Source: Adiantum capillus-veneris
Lineage: Eukaryota > Streptophyta > Polypodiopsida > Polypodiales > Pteridaceae
Assembly (NCBI GenBank): GCA_014529385.2
Contig: CM043966.1
Location: 110,876,468-110,940,467, forward strand
Length of the DNA stretch: 64,000 nt
Direction: 5' to 3'
In this document: in pieces, positions 11,956 to 23,712 of the stretch
Position numbering within the stretch: position 1 is the stretch's first letter
How the letters are laid out: every line of letters starts with the position of its first letter
Notes under the pieces: model-generated
Database searches by the model: none
What the model was told of the DNA's origin: nothing
The model's input: the letters and a program-made list of their open reading frames with translations, nothing else
Position numbers and translations under genes: made by a program

Positions 11956-12978
11956 ATATATATATGCATTATGGTCTCTACTGACATGACTGCAACAAGT
12001 ATTAATCTTTGGGTATGCTCTTTGGGAATAGCATATATTTTGATGAGAGATGGTTCATGAAAATGTTTAAGAATCCTTGGCTATATGGTTAGCATGACGG
12101 CTATGGTATGTGTCTCTGCATTTACTTTGCTTATCATCTGTATATGGATTTTGTCCTCTCTAGCTTGGTCCTCTTCTCTCAAGAAAAAGTCATACTAAAT
12201 ATATTGTTTCTAGTCAGGATGTTCCCTTAAGTTAAGAATGATGATTGTGGTATAGTTTTGCTCAAAAGACACTTCTTTTGGCACTCATAATACTCGGTAT
12301 GCATTTTTTAAGGCATTTTGTTGACTATTTTTAGACCACATAGTCTGGAGGGTATGTCTTGAGTTACAAAAGTTAAGCCACCGCACCACCGGGTAGGGCT
12401 GCCAACTAGGCCAAAATGCAACCGATCTTCGCTCCGCTCGTGCAGCACCGACAGAGATATGCATTGCCAGCGCTCTCCGGAGCTCATTCTCCATCTGTTA
12501 TATCAAGTGAATGCCACGTCTTGGCTCATATATCGGACATTGTCCTATCCGCCATGCACATGTAGGTTTAGTTGCCTGCGACGTGGTGCAACCAGCTTCA
12601 TTAGCCTTCCAAGGCCTTCAAAAAAATCCACTTTATGAGAGAGAGCCCCTCATGGGGTGCAAACTTGGCCCCACTCCCATTCTCTATCATAGATCCTATT
12701 CCGGAGTGCTACTAAATGAGGATAATGTGACAATGCTTTTTGAGGACATCATTTTTTTTGATATGGAAAAGGTTTGATTATAATAAATATAATGATTTCC
12801 ATACATAGCATGGGGCTATCTAAACAGAGCAGATGGCTTGATACATTTTTTAGTAGGTTGGACCCTATGGAAAAGCTATTTTTATGGGTTCAACATGATT
12901 CATTTGTTTGAGCCACGCACTCTAAGGTTTTATTACATGATATGGATTTACCAATAAGGATGAATTGAAATTGATGTA

Positions 12979-13040
<62 letters not shown>

Positions 13041-13594
13041 ATATGGGACTACATAATGTGGGGTCACTCCATCACACTCCTACGAAATTGAAAATACACA
13101 ACTTTCATGCTTATTAGAATGTAGGTAATATATTCTATTCAAATGGCTCACCACTATGTCATAAATGATTCACCATGTTGGTGGACATCTTGACACTTGG
13201 ATGAGCTAGTTGACACCTGTAATATACATTTAAACTGACATATTTTTTTGGTCTATTGTATGGATGCAGGTAACAAGGCTCTCCCTACCAGCTATGGTGT
13301 TTTCTTAGTATGATTAAAGTGCAGTTGAAGTATGCTTCTCTAATGTGTAATTTGGCTTCTATGTTTTACCTATATTGAGGTTCTCTCGTGTCAATGATGG
13401 CTTCATTGATGAGAAGAGTAGTTGAACTCTGACTACTCCTTTATAGGTATACTGACCAATATTTATTTTTAATGGGGTATGCATATATTCTCTTTATCAT
13501 TATCAACTTGGGTGTATCTATTTTTGGATAAAGGTTTCACACGTATTTTTATAGACATTGTATTCAATGGGAAATGTCCCGATCATTTGTAACT
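11956..13594. other. unassigned spacer with a CT/CA microsatellite
   Basis: No domain, LTR or RNA gene is recognisable on either strand. A (CT)n(CA)n microsatellite lies at about 12983-13041. A locally GC-richer stretch at 12370-12500 and a roughly 88-codon open frame at 12511-12777 have no recognisable motif. This may be the host sequence interrupted by copia-1 or decayed repeats. Confidence 0.5.
12983..13041. repeat. (CT)n(CA)n microsatellite
   Basis: A compound dinucleotide repeat of about 59 bp, CT then CA, with no retroelement boundary next to it. Confidence 0.95.
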
Positions 13595-13994
13595 TGTAAG
13601 GTCTCTGACCCCAAGTTAAAAGAACACCATTGTACCATGAAACAATCATAATGAAAAAAGTTACTATTTTTAGCAATTTTCCAAAATCTGTCGATGCCAT
13701 GGTGTTTAGAATGTCATAAAGCTTCCAAAAGTGAATCAAAATATTTTTTGTGAAAATTTTCTAAAAATAGTAACTTTTTGGTCACTCGACCCGTCAGTTT
13801 TGACCGTCTCGAAAAACTGCACCCGTACCCCAAATTTGAAAAAAATGCATTTTCGGACGTCGGGGGCTGCTAAATATGGCAGGTACCTAGGTTAATACAC
13901 CTTAGTTAGATATTAGTATAGCAAGTTCCGGCATCAAATTCTGATTCGTATTGCCTGTCTTAGGTTAAAATCAAATTTTCCTAAAGTTGTGCGG
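13595..13994 (+). repeat. repeat A, left part (candidate 5' LTR of a gag-only element)
   Basis: It starts TGTAAGGTCTCTGACC and matches 30184-30580 with several percent divergence. The match continues at 20983 after the copia-2 insertion (TSD TGCGG), so 13595-13994 plus 20988-23248 is one interrupted repeat of about 2.66 kb. Copy B starts right after a polypurine tract, which fixes the orientation as plus and supports an LTR identity. Confidence 0.75.
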
Positions 13995-16062
13995 TGTTGA
14001 GATGTCGAGCTCTACATCTTGAGCTGGCATCCACTACTGGTCTTGGCCGCTTACGACATTTACTCACTGGCCCGTTAGGTGACGGACACGGAGGATCTCT
14101 GTCAGTGATTCTACAGCTCAACTACACTTATAGTACCAACCTAGTACGCTTCTAGCGAGTTCACACTTAGTGACCGCATGTACATATGTGCTGAGGCGGT
14201 CCGGGGCGGGCAACAAGAAGAGTGGCCTCTAGACACCCTTCAAGGCTCCCGTGCTGCTCAATGGGGCTGGGGCACAACACAACACAAACCAAAACAACAA
14301 ACCCACCGCCAAATCCCAACTACACAAGGGGCACCACCTAGTTTAAGAGCGAACTAGGACGCAAAAGAGGAGAATCGTTAGAGCAACCCACAAACAAGCA
14401 AGGAATTTACACTAACCCTAACACCAATGGAATACTCTCACACACTAAAACACGAGAGAGAGAGAGAGATAGAGAGAGAGAGAGATAGTGCTCGGGCTGC
14501 TTTGAAACGTATCGGCAATGATCAAGCAAACACAACTATATATTTAAGAAAGAGAGAGAAAGGGGGAGGGGGTGCTTGTTGCATTAATACCTTCTTACAA
14601 ATCTATCATGACAAATCAAAGTGAGATTAGTACTTGTTCAACATAGCTTGCGTAAATTTCACCACAACACATCACAAGAAAAGCCACCCCAATCACTGTC
14701 TTAAGGCCAGGGGAGTCCTCTCCACCCTGTCGCCCTCTTACAGTATGTGGGATTTATGGCTAGATTGATGACAACACCAGAGACAAGCTATCAAGAACTT
14801 AACAAAAAAAAACACCAAGACACTTACGCATCATTGTTGTCCATTACTTCACGTTGGAAGGGAGACAAAGTATCCAAGCTTAGTCCAAATCCACCCTCCT
14901 TGATTCAGCGAATGTTGGGCTTACACTAGTAGGAGAAATGATAGATTTCCTACTCTCAATTGAATGATCACTCTCTCTCTTACAATGGCATAGATTTCCC
15001 TTGCTAATCCCCTATTACAACACATGCACATGCATAAGACAATGAGCTTCCACTCAAGAGCTCCTTCTAGAGAGGTTGAGCTTGGCTTCTCAAGCTATAG
15101 CATAGTGCTCTTGCTTATGGCTCCCCCCCTTTGTTGAATTTGTACAATGCATCCAAGAGTGAGCCCCTCCTTTGTCATATTATAATACAAAGCATTCAAG
15201 TTGCCCTTGACCCATGCATGGAGGAGGATTATTGGTGAAATAAGAAATATATACATGGTGGGACTAGTGTATGGACTATTCATGGACTTTAGCTCAATGA
15301 GCACATGGTGTTAGAATAATGAGTAAAAATAATAATAAAAATATGGAGGAGTTATGGATATGGAAAGATATTGGAATCATATGATATGGCCCCTCCTTGA
15401 ATTATTTTGGGTGAAAGAGGAAAAGGTATGCAAGTAAATAATATAATAAAAGTAACCAATGAGTAGAAATCAATTTTTTGTTTTCACGAGGGTGAGGGTG
15501 AAAATGTGGGAGTGATTTGTATAAAGGAAAAATATGAGGTTAGAGTATGTACATATTGGCAAAAAGAAAATATAATTATGGTGTAAGAGGATGAAAGAAG
15601 GTGTACATAGGTTTAATAAAACACACACCTAAGTAGAAATATTTAAATAAAATACCAAAATAATTATTAAAAATCCCTATATTTAGGCCATATATACAAT
15701 GAAATATTTACACACAAAGAGGCCATAATATAATTTTATTTTTTTATTTTTTTTGGCTCACCTAGCCCAGTGACTAGCTAGCTGAGGGTTTTTAAGAAGA
15801 TATGGGAAAAGTCCCGTGATTCACGCACGCCTATGTACAGTGAAATGGTAGGGATAGCCACAGTGTTTGGGTGATTTTGGTAGGGTGAGGTAACTCACTG
15901 TGGCAATTACAAAGAGCCGAAAAAACGGCTATCAGTGCTACTTTCCAGTTTTAGCATTGAGTCATTTTGTACTCTCTTTTCTATGAGAAGAAGAAGAAGC
16001 TTTCCATCTCTGTGTGCTTTGTTCTTGTCTTGTGTAGCTCTCTTGCATCCTCATTCTTTACA
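13995..16062 (+). repeat. copia-2 5' LTR, split by a solo LTR
   Basis: The segments 13995-14191 and 15939-16062 join to give a 321-bp LTR, TGTTGAGATGTCGAGCTC...TTCTTTACA, equal in length to the 3' LTR. The junction carries the 4-bp duplication GTGC made by the inserted solo LTR. Confidence 0.93.
14192..15934 (-). repeat. solo LTR of the G4/G5 gypsy family, internally deleted
   Basis: It runs TGAGGCGGTCCGGGG...ACGGCTATCA on the plus strand, so its LTR orientation is minus. It matches the 2673-bp G5 LTR over both ends but is only 1743 bp because about 0.92 kb is missing, corresponding to roughly 53477-54395 of G5. GTGC flanks it on both sides (14188-14191 and 15935-15938). The absence of any internal sequence shows LTR-LTR recombination. 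It holds a short GA tract at 14454-14486. Confidence 0.92.
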
Positions 16063-16075
16063 TGGTATCAGAGCC
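16063..16075 (+). other. copia-2 primer-binding site
   Basis: TGGTATCAGAGCC directly follows the 5' LTR and is the canonical plant copia site for initiator tRNA-Met. Confidence 0.92.
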
Positions 16076-16340
16076 TAGTGCAGGCAAGAGAGGCTAAGAG
16101 AGCAAGAGCATCACAATCCCTTCGTTCGCAATCCAAAATTTTAGGGGTTTTTCGTACAAGTTTCAGAACAGGTCTCCAAAGTGCAGTACACAGAGATTTA
16201 CTGTACAAGTACAGTGGTTGTATGTACGCTTGATTGTGGACACTCGTTGAGTGTAGAAAGCATTACAGGTACCACGATTAGCAGGTTCAGCAGATTTGCA
16301 GGTTTTTGCAGATTGCAGCTATTTTGTCTTAGTGCTTCAA

Positions 16341-19300
16341 GATGTCTGACGGTTTCAGTCAGATTGTCACTGAGAAGCTTGAGAAAAACAACTACCCTGC
16401 ATGGAAGTTCAGAATAACAAATTTCCTAAAAGGAAAAGGTTATTGGGACTATGTAGAAGGAGACAATGAAAAGGAACCAGAGATTCCCAAGGCATATTCT
16501 ACAGCGGAACAAAGGAAAGCTTTGAGGGACTGGCAACAAGGCCAGAGCAAAGTGATGTATTGGCTTTCTATGAGCATCACAAATGGCATGATGGGATATC
16601 TACAGGATGCTGAAACCCCCGCCATTGCATGGAAAACTTAGGTAGAGTGTTCGAGGTGAACACCAAGGCTAGGAAGCTTCAACTAAAGTCAGAGTTAAAT
16701 CAGGTTAAGAGGAACAACCTCTAAATCAATGATTATGCCTTGAAGATCAAGAGTATCATTGAGGCTCTTGGATCTATTTAAGTCTCAGTGGAAGACGATG
16801 ACATTTCACGTGCATGCTTGGATGGCTTAGGACATGAGTATGTACATTTCAGTTCTTCCATGAATACAAGAGACGACATCCCCGTGTTCCAAGATTTGAT
16901 TTCTATGCTTATTCTTGAGGAGAAGAACCTTAACACATCTTCTTCTCATGGTAGAAATAATTCTGAACAGGCCTTCTATTCTAACTTCAACAGACGTAGA
17001 GGTAGAGGTCGTGGTCGAGGCCCAAGGGGTTGCAGGGGCCAATTTCAAGAAGGTCAATCAAATCAAAACAATACAGGTAGCAGGGGAAACCAGTTTCAAG
17101 GCAGGGGGAGTCAAAGAGGTCGTGGTGCAGGATCAAGCAGGCAGCAACATACTGCAGATAGTAGAGAATGTTGGACTTGTGGTGAAAGAGGTCACATGTC
17201 ACGTGACTGTCCAAAGGGAAAAGCAAGTGGAAAGAGAGAACAGGGCAACTATGCATCTACTAGCAGAGATGCAGATGACAGCAAAAACGAGCACATGTTT
17301 GTTATGCAGCGTGTAATGAATACAATGGATGCAGAGAATTCCACCCAAGATGATGTTTGGTATGTGGATTCAGGTGCCTCTAATCACCTGACGTCTCGTG
17401 GAGAGTGGTTTAGAGATATGCGTAAACCAGATGTGTCAGGCTATGTGCAGACAGGAGATGACACAGCTCACCCCATTGCTCATGTAGGGGACATACCTCT
17501 AAATACGAAGAGTGGGAAATCAAAGTGCTTAGCAGATGTACTTCATGTCCCAAACATTACAAAGAATCTTATTTCTCTTAGACAAATGGTTGAGCAGGGT
17601 TTACAGGTTCGTTTCAATCCGAATGGCTGTTATGTAGAAGATTTCCAGAATGGCTGTAAGCTGATCACAGAGGGAAAATGTGTGGGCAGAATGTTGACGC
17701 TGAATGTAGACATGCCTGAGGTAAAAGCTGCATTATTTGCACAGGGCACAGGTGTTGTGGCTGATGTTGACATTTGGCACAAACGCATTGGCCATGTCAA
17801 TGAGCAGAGATTGTGCAACATGCAATCAAAACAGATTGTAAAAGGTTTGCCCAAATTCAAGGTGGATGGTATGCATAAAGTGTGTGCAGCATGCCAATTT
17901 GGAAAACAGTCAAAGGGCTCATTTACACATAAACGCAATGTATGTAAAAAGCCACTTGAGGTGGTGCACATAGATGTTTGGGGTCCAACCGATACTGCAA
18001 GTATACATGGTTGTAGGTATTATGTCTTTTTCATTGATGACCATACAAGAAAAGTATGGGTCTACTTCATGCGTAACAAAAGTGAAGTGTTTGGTCACTT
18101 TCAAGACTTCAAAGTCATGATTGAGAAGGAGACAGATATGCAAATCAAGACATTGAGGTCAGATGGAGGGGGAGAGTACTTCTCCAACAATTTTTCAGAT
18201 TTTTTGCGAATGCATGGTATACGCAGGCAGTTTACATGCAGATATACTCCACAGTAGAATGGGGTCACAGAAAGGAAAAACAAGCACATTGCAGAGGTTG
18301 CGCGTGCATTGATGAATGAGAAGAACATGCCTCATCATTTTTGGGTTGAAGCTGTAAATACAGCTGTGTACATTATGAACAGGACACCTATAGCTGCGGT
18401 GCATGATGTAACACCTGAGGAAAAATTTACAGGTACAAAGCCTGATTAGGCACACTTGAAAGTATTTGGCTGCATAGCTTACGTGCATGTACCAGATGAG
18501 TTGCGTAGGAAATTGGATCCTAAAGCAGATAAATGTATTCTTGTGGGATATTCCCTTGAACAAAAGGGGTACAGGTGCTACAATCCTACTACACGCGAAT
18601 TACGAGTGAGCAGAGATGTAGTCTTTGATGAGATGAGCAGCTGGTACAGTAATGCACATGGCACTATTGGGGCTGATGTAAAAGATGATGTGGTTGTACA
18701 AAATGTGAGGCCACAGTCACAGGTTTTGAGTGGACCACAAGATTCCTCTTCTCATGGCTCTGTTGAGAAGCCATGGAAGGGTAGACTACGTACGCAGGTT
18801 ACTCCACCAGCAGGTACAGGGAATGTATCACGAAAAGGAAAGGAAAAGGTTGATGAACCTCCCTTTATGGCTGATGCATCATCAGATTTTTTACATGTAG
18901 ACATGGATTCAAATGGTTATGAACAAAGTCTTGATGAGGAATTTGGAATTCCGGCTGTCAGGACACCTAGTGTAAGGAAATTACAAGAAGATGCTAGAGG
19001 GCAAAGGAGTGACCCAGGACCGCGCAGATCTAACAGAGTCGGAAATCCAGTTCAGAAATTGACTTATGATGGGTAGCTAGCGCATCACCAAGCCTACATG
19101 GCTAAGGTGATACAGGATGTGGAGCCCACATGTTTTGAAGATGCAGCTGGAAATGTGCATTGGGATGACGCTGTGAATGAAGAGATGGCTGCATTGGAAG
19201 CAAAGGACACATGGGAGTTGGTGCCATTGCCAAGTGGGAAGAAAGCTATTGGATGTAAATGGGTGTATAAAACAAGCATAAGGCTGATGGTAACATTGAG

Positions 19301-20661
19301 CGTCACAAGGCAAGGCTGGTCGTAAAGGGTTATGCACAGACGTATGGCATAGACCATGAGGAGACCTTTGCTCCAGTGGCAAAGATGATGACTGTGAGAG
19401 CTGTCATAGCAGTGGCTGCATCTAGAGGATGGATTATGCTTCAAATGGATGTAAAGAATTCCTTCTTGAATGGTGAGTTGCAAGAGGAAGTGTATATGGA
19501 TCAGCCACCTGGTTATGTTGATCCAGGTTACCCAGATTATGTATGTAGGCTTCTCAAAGCTTTGTATGGTTTAAGGCAGGGCTCTAGAGCATGGTATGAC
19601 AGGATTGCCAAGTATCTTGTTAGTATTGGTTTTAGGAGAGCTCATGCTGATCATTCACTCTATGTACGTGAGAGTGATGTGGGGATTGTGGTCATTACCA
19701 TATATGTAGATGACCTTATTATTGTGGGTGACAATGCTATGGAGATTGACCGTGTGAAGGGTCTTCTCAAACAGGAGTTTGAAATGAAAGATTTGGGTGA
19801 GTTGCGCTACTTTCTTGGCATTGAGGTGATCAGGACTCCAGAGGGTGTATGGCTGTCACAGAGACAATATGCTTTGGACATGTTGTCAAAGTATGGTATG
19901 GCTGATTGTAAGCCAATTTCTATTCCGTTGGATGTGAATGCAAAGCTGAGTGTAGAGAAGGGTGATGTTGTTGAGGATGTCAAGATGTACAGGAAGATTG
20001 TGGGTAGTCTAATCTACTTGACTATCATGAGGCCAGACTTGAGTTACACAGTAGGCTTGGAGAGTCAGTTCATGCAGCTTCCGAGGAAGCCACATTTGGA
20101 TGGAGTACGACGCACACTTCGGTATGTGCAAGGGACTCTTGACTACACATTGTTCTATGCAGCAGATGCGCCATTAGCATTGTATGGGTATACAGATGCA
20201 TATTGGGCAGGTAGCATTGTTGATAGGAGATCTACGAGTGGCTTCATGTTCTCTTTTGGGAGTGATGATGTTACTTGGAGCAGCAAAAAGCAGCCTACGG
20301 TTGCTTTATCGAGCACAGAGGCCGAGTACAGAGGTGCAGCAGTTGCGGCGTGCGAGGTAGCTTGGCTACGCACATTACTTAAGGACTTGGGAGTGCAGGT
20401 GGACCAGCAGATTGTCATCCATTGTGACAACCTCAACAGCATGCAGCTGGCTAGGAACCCAGTGTTCCATGCCAGGACCAAGCACATAGAGGTCCATTAC
20501 CACTACGTTCGAGAGCGAGTGTTGGCGGGCGACATCGACTTGGTCTATGTCAGCACAGAGGAGCAGATAGTGGATATCTTTACCAAGGCCCTCGGAGCTG
20601 AGAAGCTTCTACGTTTCCGGACTATGCTTGGACTCTGCGACATGCAGAGCTCGAGGGGGAG
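16341..20661 (+). pseudogene. copia-2 gag-pol polyprotein, broken
   Basis: ATG 16341 starts Gag (MSDGFSQIVTEKLEKNNYPA). Domains in order: UBN2-type Gag; an Arg/Gly-rich patch and zinc knuckle CWTCGERGHMSRDC (about 17170); protease WYVDSGASNHLT (about 17360); GAG-pre-integrase IWHKRIGHVN; integrase with FFIDDHTRK, LRSDGGGEY and a QNGVTERKN block; RT with YVDDLIIVG (about 19710); RNase H ending FTKALGAEKL. Defects: a one-base deletion near 16637, TAA near 16723 and 16780, TAG at 18255 inside the integrase motif, TAG near 18447, TAG at 19074, and a frameshift in RT near 19280-19330. The Arg/Gly-rich Gag tail probably binds RNA. Confidence 0.92.
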
Positions 20662-20982
20662 TGTTGAGATGTCGAGCTCTACATCTAGAGGTGGCATCCA
20701 CTACGGGTCTTGGCCGCTTACGACATTTACTCGCTGGCGCGTTAGGTGACCGACACGGAGGATCTCTGTCAGTGATTCTACAACTGGACTACACTTATAG
20801 TGCCACCCTAGTATGCTTCTAGCGAGTTCACACTTAGTGACCGCATGTACATATGTGCTACTTTCCAGTTTTAGCATTGAGTCATTTTGTACTCTCTTTT
20901 CTGTGAGAAGAAGAAGAACCTTTCCATCTCTGTGTGCTTTGTTCTTGTCTTGTGTAGCTCTCTTGCATCCTCATTCTTTACA
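20662..20982 (+). repeat. copia-2 3' LTR
   Basis: 321 bp, TGTTGAGATG...TCTTTACA, preceded by a G-rich polypurine tract (20651-20661) and followed by TSD TGCGG. The pol frame runs close to the PPT. Confidence 0.93.
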
Positions 20983-21243
20983 TGCGGGGAGGCACCGAAA
21001 CTCGGGGGCTGTGTGGGAACTGGGTCCAGGCCACTGCAGACTGAGTTTGGCAGTAAGAGGGCGCCCTCACACACTCACAGGGCTCGTGGGCTACTTTCCA
21101 TGCAAGAGAGAGAGAGAGAGACTAAGTGAGCTCTGGAGCAGGTTGGGACACTTGGTAAGTATGCAAGTAGAGTTTCCATGCATGAAGTGAGTACTCCTCC
21201 AGATGCATATATTAGGCAAATTCAAAATTTTCAGCTTGTGAGC

Positions 21244-21252
21244 CTATATAAG
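21244..21252 (+). promoter_or_regulatory. TATA box of repeat A
   Basis: CTATATAAG is followed by a CA-rich leader. The same element is at 30839-30847 in repeat B. It would sit in the U3 region if the repeat is an LTR. Confidence 0.55.
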
Positions 21253-21284
21253 AGCATGCTCACAAACACACAAGCACACATATA

Positions 21285-21356
21285 TGCTCACACACACACA
21301 CACACACTAAGTACACACACACACACACACACTCCTACACACACACACACACACAC
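21285..21356. repeat. CA microsatellite in repeat A
   Basis: An interrupted (CA)n just downstream of the TATA box. The counterpart in repeat B (about 30866-30951) is a longer, purer tract. Confidence 0.9.
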
Positions 21357-22175
21357 CTTGAGGAGGTGCGGCCGGCAGACATAGTCTTTGGAAGAGGAGC
21401 TAGGAGGGAAGGTGCTGCCCGTTTCTTGTCTCAAGGATGCCCTTGCATCAGAATTTGGAGAGGAATTCAGCTGTAACCTCGGTAATTTTTGATTTAATTC
21501 GTGCTTGTAATTCCCTCTCTAATATCCTCTTAATTCCGCATCTAGTATGCATAATCATAGTCAAAATACTCATTAGATACTCTCTAATTCTCCGTATCCA
21601 TGATCTATTGCATAAATCTTAATCTAATTAGTAATCATGCAAGAAATTAGTCACTCTTAATCATAGTGTAATGCATGTTTAAGGAATCATCCACTAGTCA
21701 CCGTTGTGATTAAAAATCAAGTCAGCTTTGAGGTGGAAATGGTCCATTGCATTCTATTACTCCATAATGTGTAAATAATTAAATTAGAATCAATTTCTCA
21801 TGGATTATGATTTAATTAGGGGAAATTAATCCATCATTAATCACTAGGAAGGGAGAAATCCTTTCATCTATGCATACAGTAAATCTGCAATTCTCTACTT
21901 GCATTAAGAAGTGATTAAGCACGTCTATTTCATCTCTAGTAGAACTGATTAAGTAAAAATCTGAATTTCATAATTATCTAGGTCAATTAATTAACATTAG
22001 GGCCTATTCCCATAGAACAAGTATGGTGCTATCGGGATTCTCTATGTCTTGAAGTAAGTCTAACCTCTCGTACAAGGGGATTTGCTTATTGAAACTAATC
22101 CGTCATCATGGTTGTATGTTACTCTCGAATGTTAGTTCTCTTTTTCCAAGTTGTCTATTAAGTAGTGAGTATAAA

Positions 22176-22331
22176 ATGGCCCTGGTAAAGAGAACTCGTT
22201 TCGGTGGTTCCCACGACCGCAAGAAGGGGACAAGCAACACTAATGGAAAGGGAAAAGATCCCATGGTCGACCAAGTACTGGCCATCTCACGGAGCAATGA
22301 CGAGGAAATTGTTGAGGTAGGTCAAGTTTAA
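22176..22331 (+). CDS. 51-codon basic ORF inside repeat A
   Basis: It starts MALVKRTRFGGSHDRKKGTS and is Lys/Arg-rich at the N-terminus and acidic at the C-terminus. The counterpart at 31776-31931 is identical but for one Val to Phe change. The conservation may only reflect the near-identity of the whole surrounding block, so coding is uncertain. It could be the first exon of a longer gag-like protein or a chance frame. Confidence 0.3.
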   Translation: MALVKRTRFGGSHDRKKGTSNTNGKGKDPMVDQVLAISRSNDEEIVEVGQV

Positions 22332-22632
22332 ATTCAAGTTTGTTAAAGCAACATTGCATTCGATAAGGTAAGATAAAAAACACATTTCCCAACATGTTGG
22401 AAATAAACGGAAACCACGACATTTAAATTAATTGTATTTTATATTCAAGTAGGAAAGAATGCTTTTGGAATATATTGTCTGAAGTAGGAAAGGTTGGTTG
22501 CTAGGGAAAATTTAGCTCAACTAGTTCATTTTCAATTCCAATGTTGATCTAGTCCGAAGCCCCACTTGATCACAGGGGGCAGCTTGCGAAGTTATTCGCA
22601 GAAGCTAGAGTTCCTGGTTAAGGGCTCTTGAA

Positions 22633-22713
22633 TCCACGACTGCTGGTTAAGCGGTGGATATCTACGACTGCTGGTTAAGTGATGGAAGTCCACGACTGCT
22701 GGTTAAGCGATGG
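22633..22713. repeat. three tandem units of about 27 bp
   Basis: Each unit contains (C/T)ACGACTGCTGGTTAAG(C/T)G. Repeat B has only one unit here (32233-32262), which explains much of the local length difference. Confidence 0.75.
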
Positions 22714-23248
22714 CCAACCTAGTTGTATGGGCAGCTAGGCGACAACGGGAGGAGTAAACTCTCGTTGGAGGGGGGATGTTATACCTCCAGAACATTGGAA
22801 TTTTAATGAATAAGTTTTGAGTAAAATTTTTACTAGAGTTACTGTCTTGGTGCCGCTTTGCAATACTGGTTGAAGGGATTTCTTAATGAACCTTGTGAAT
22901 CGGAACCTAATCAAGGAACTTATATGCTGAACAACCATTGTGGTAGTAATTAGGACACACAAAGAAGTGTGAGAGTGGGGGTGAAAAGTGGGGGCTTGGA
23001 TCGCGTTGCCAATGCCTATGAGAAGGGTGGTCCCGATTGGTCGGGAACTCTTTGTCCCCATAGTGTTATAAATCGATGCCAGTATTACTCATTTCCCCAA
23101 GAGCGGTTTCCCTAAGAGAGGCGAAGCCTAGGTGTACGTGCCTCTGAAACATGGGAAAAAAGGGACTTCTCTGCTCTTGGAAGGTGGGTCTTATGATCGC
23201 TAGATAAGTTAATCATGCTTTCCCTACGGGGGGGGAACTAGATCTTGA

Positions 23249-23631
23249 TGCTAGTAGGCTGGAGCTCGACTCACTTTGTGATGAGAGATCGTCTGCTAGA
23301 TGAACCATAAACCACTTTGTTTGCTTCTGGTATAGATCTAGTGGCCACCAGGTTTACCGTCATATCCGTTGTTGTGATGCCTGGTGTTGATTTCACACCT
23401 GGTATCCTAGCTTCCGAGCGTTGATGCCTGGTGTTGCCCGGTGTTGAAAGGGTCAAATGGCTTTGTATTTACAATCTGGAAGTGCCATTGCACCTCGGCT
23501 TCTGAAACTAGAATAACTACTCATTACAAATGACGTTTATAGCCATAATCCACAACATTTCATAACTCGCAAAAGATAAGACTTTGGTACAAAACTTGAG
23601 TTATGTTGTGTTGTTGACCTTGCGGTCAACA
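23249..23631 (-). repeat. 3' LTR of minus-strand element M
   Basis: On the minus strand it reads TGTTGACCGCAAGGTCAACA...CCTACTAGCA (383 bp) and is preceded by the purine run GGAAGGGGGGAA (23632-23643), a polypurine tract. No second copy is visible in the window, so the left boundary at 23249 rests on the TG/CA rule and on the end of repeat A. Confidence 0.6.
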
Positions 23632-23712
23632 TTCCCCCCTTCCGCGTTCATGTCATCCCCGACGTGACCTGATTGTCGATGGCGATGTGGTCTTTGCTGT
23701 CGTTTTGTTGTT

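Larger units (their letters stand above)
13995..20982 (+). mobile_element. copia-2: defective Ty1/copia element with a solo LTR in its 5' LTR
   Basis: The LTRs are 321 bp each, once the 14192-15934 insertion and its 4-bp duplication are removed from the left one. The TSD is TGCGG (13990-13994 and 20983-20987). A perfect plant PBS follows the 5' LTR and a G-rich PPT precedes the 3' LTR. The LTRs differ at roughly 16 of 321 positions by eye. The gag-pol is broken by several stops and frameshifts. Confidence 0.95.
20983..23248 (+). repeat. repeat A, right part (candidate LTR, continues 13994)
   Basis: It matches repeat B (30576-32768) almost to its end at ...GAACTAGATCTTG. It contains a TATA box, a CA microsatellite, a 51-codon ORF and a small tandem repeat. 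21546-22325 is nearly identical to 31146-31925, while the flanks are clearly more diverged. It ends abruptly where the M LTR begins. Confidence 0.75.

Noticed and set aside
12284-12777. GC-richer stretch with open frames on both strands as a host exon
   Set aside because: No recognisable domain, no splice context I could support, and no codon pattern difference that is clear by eye.
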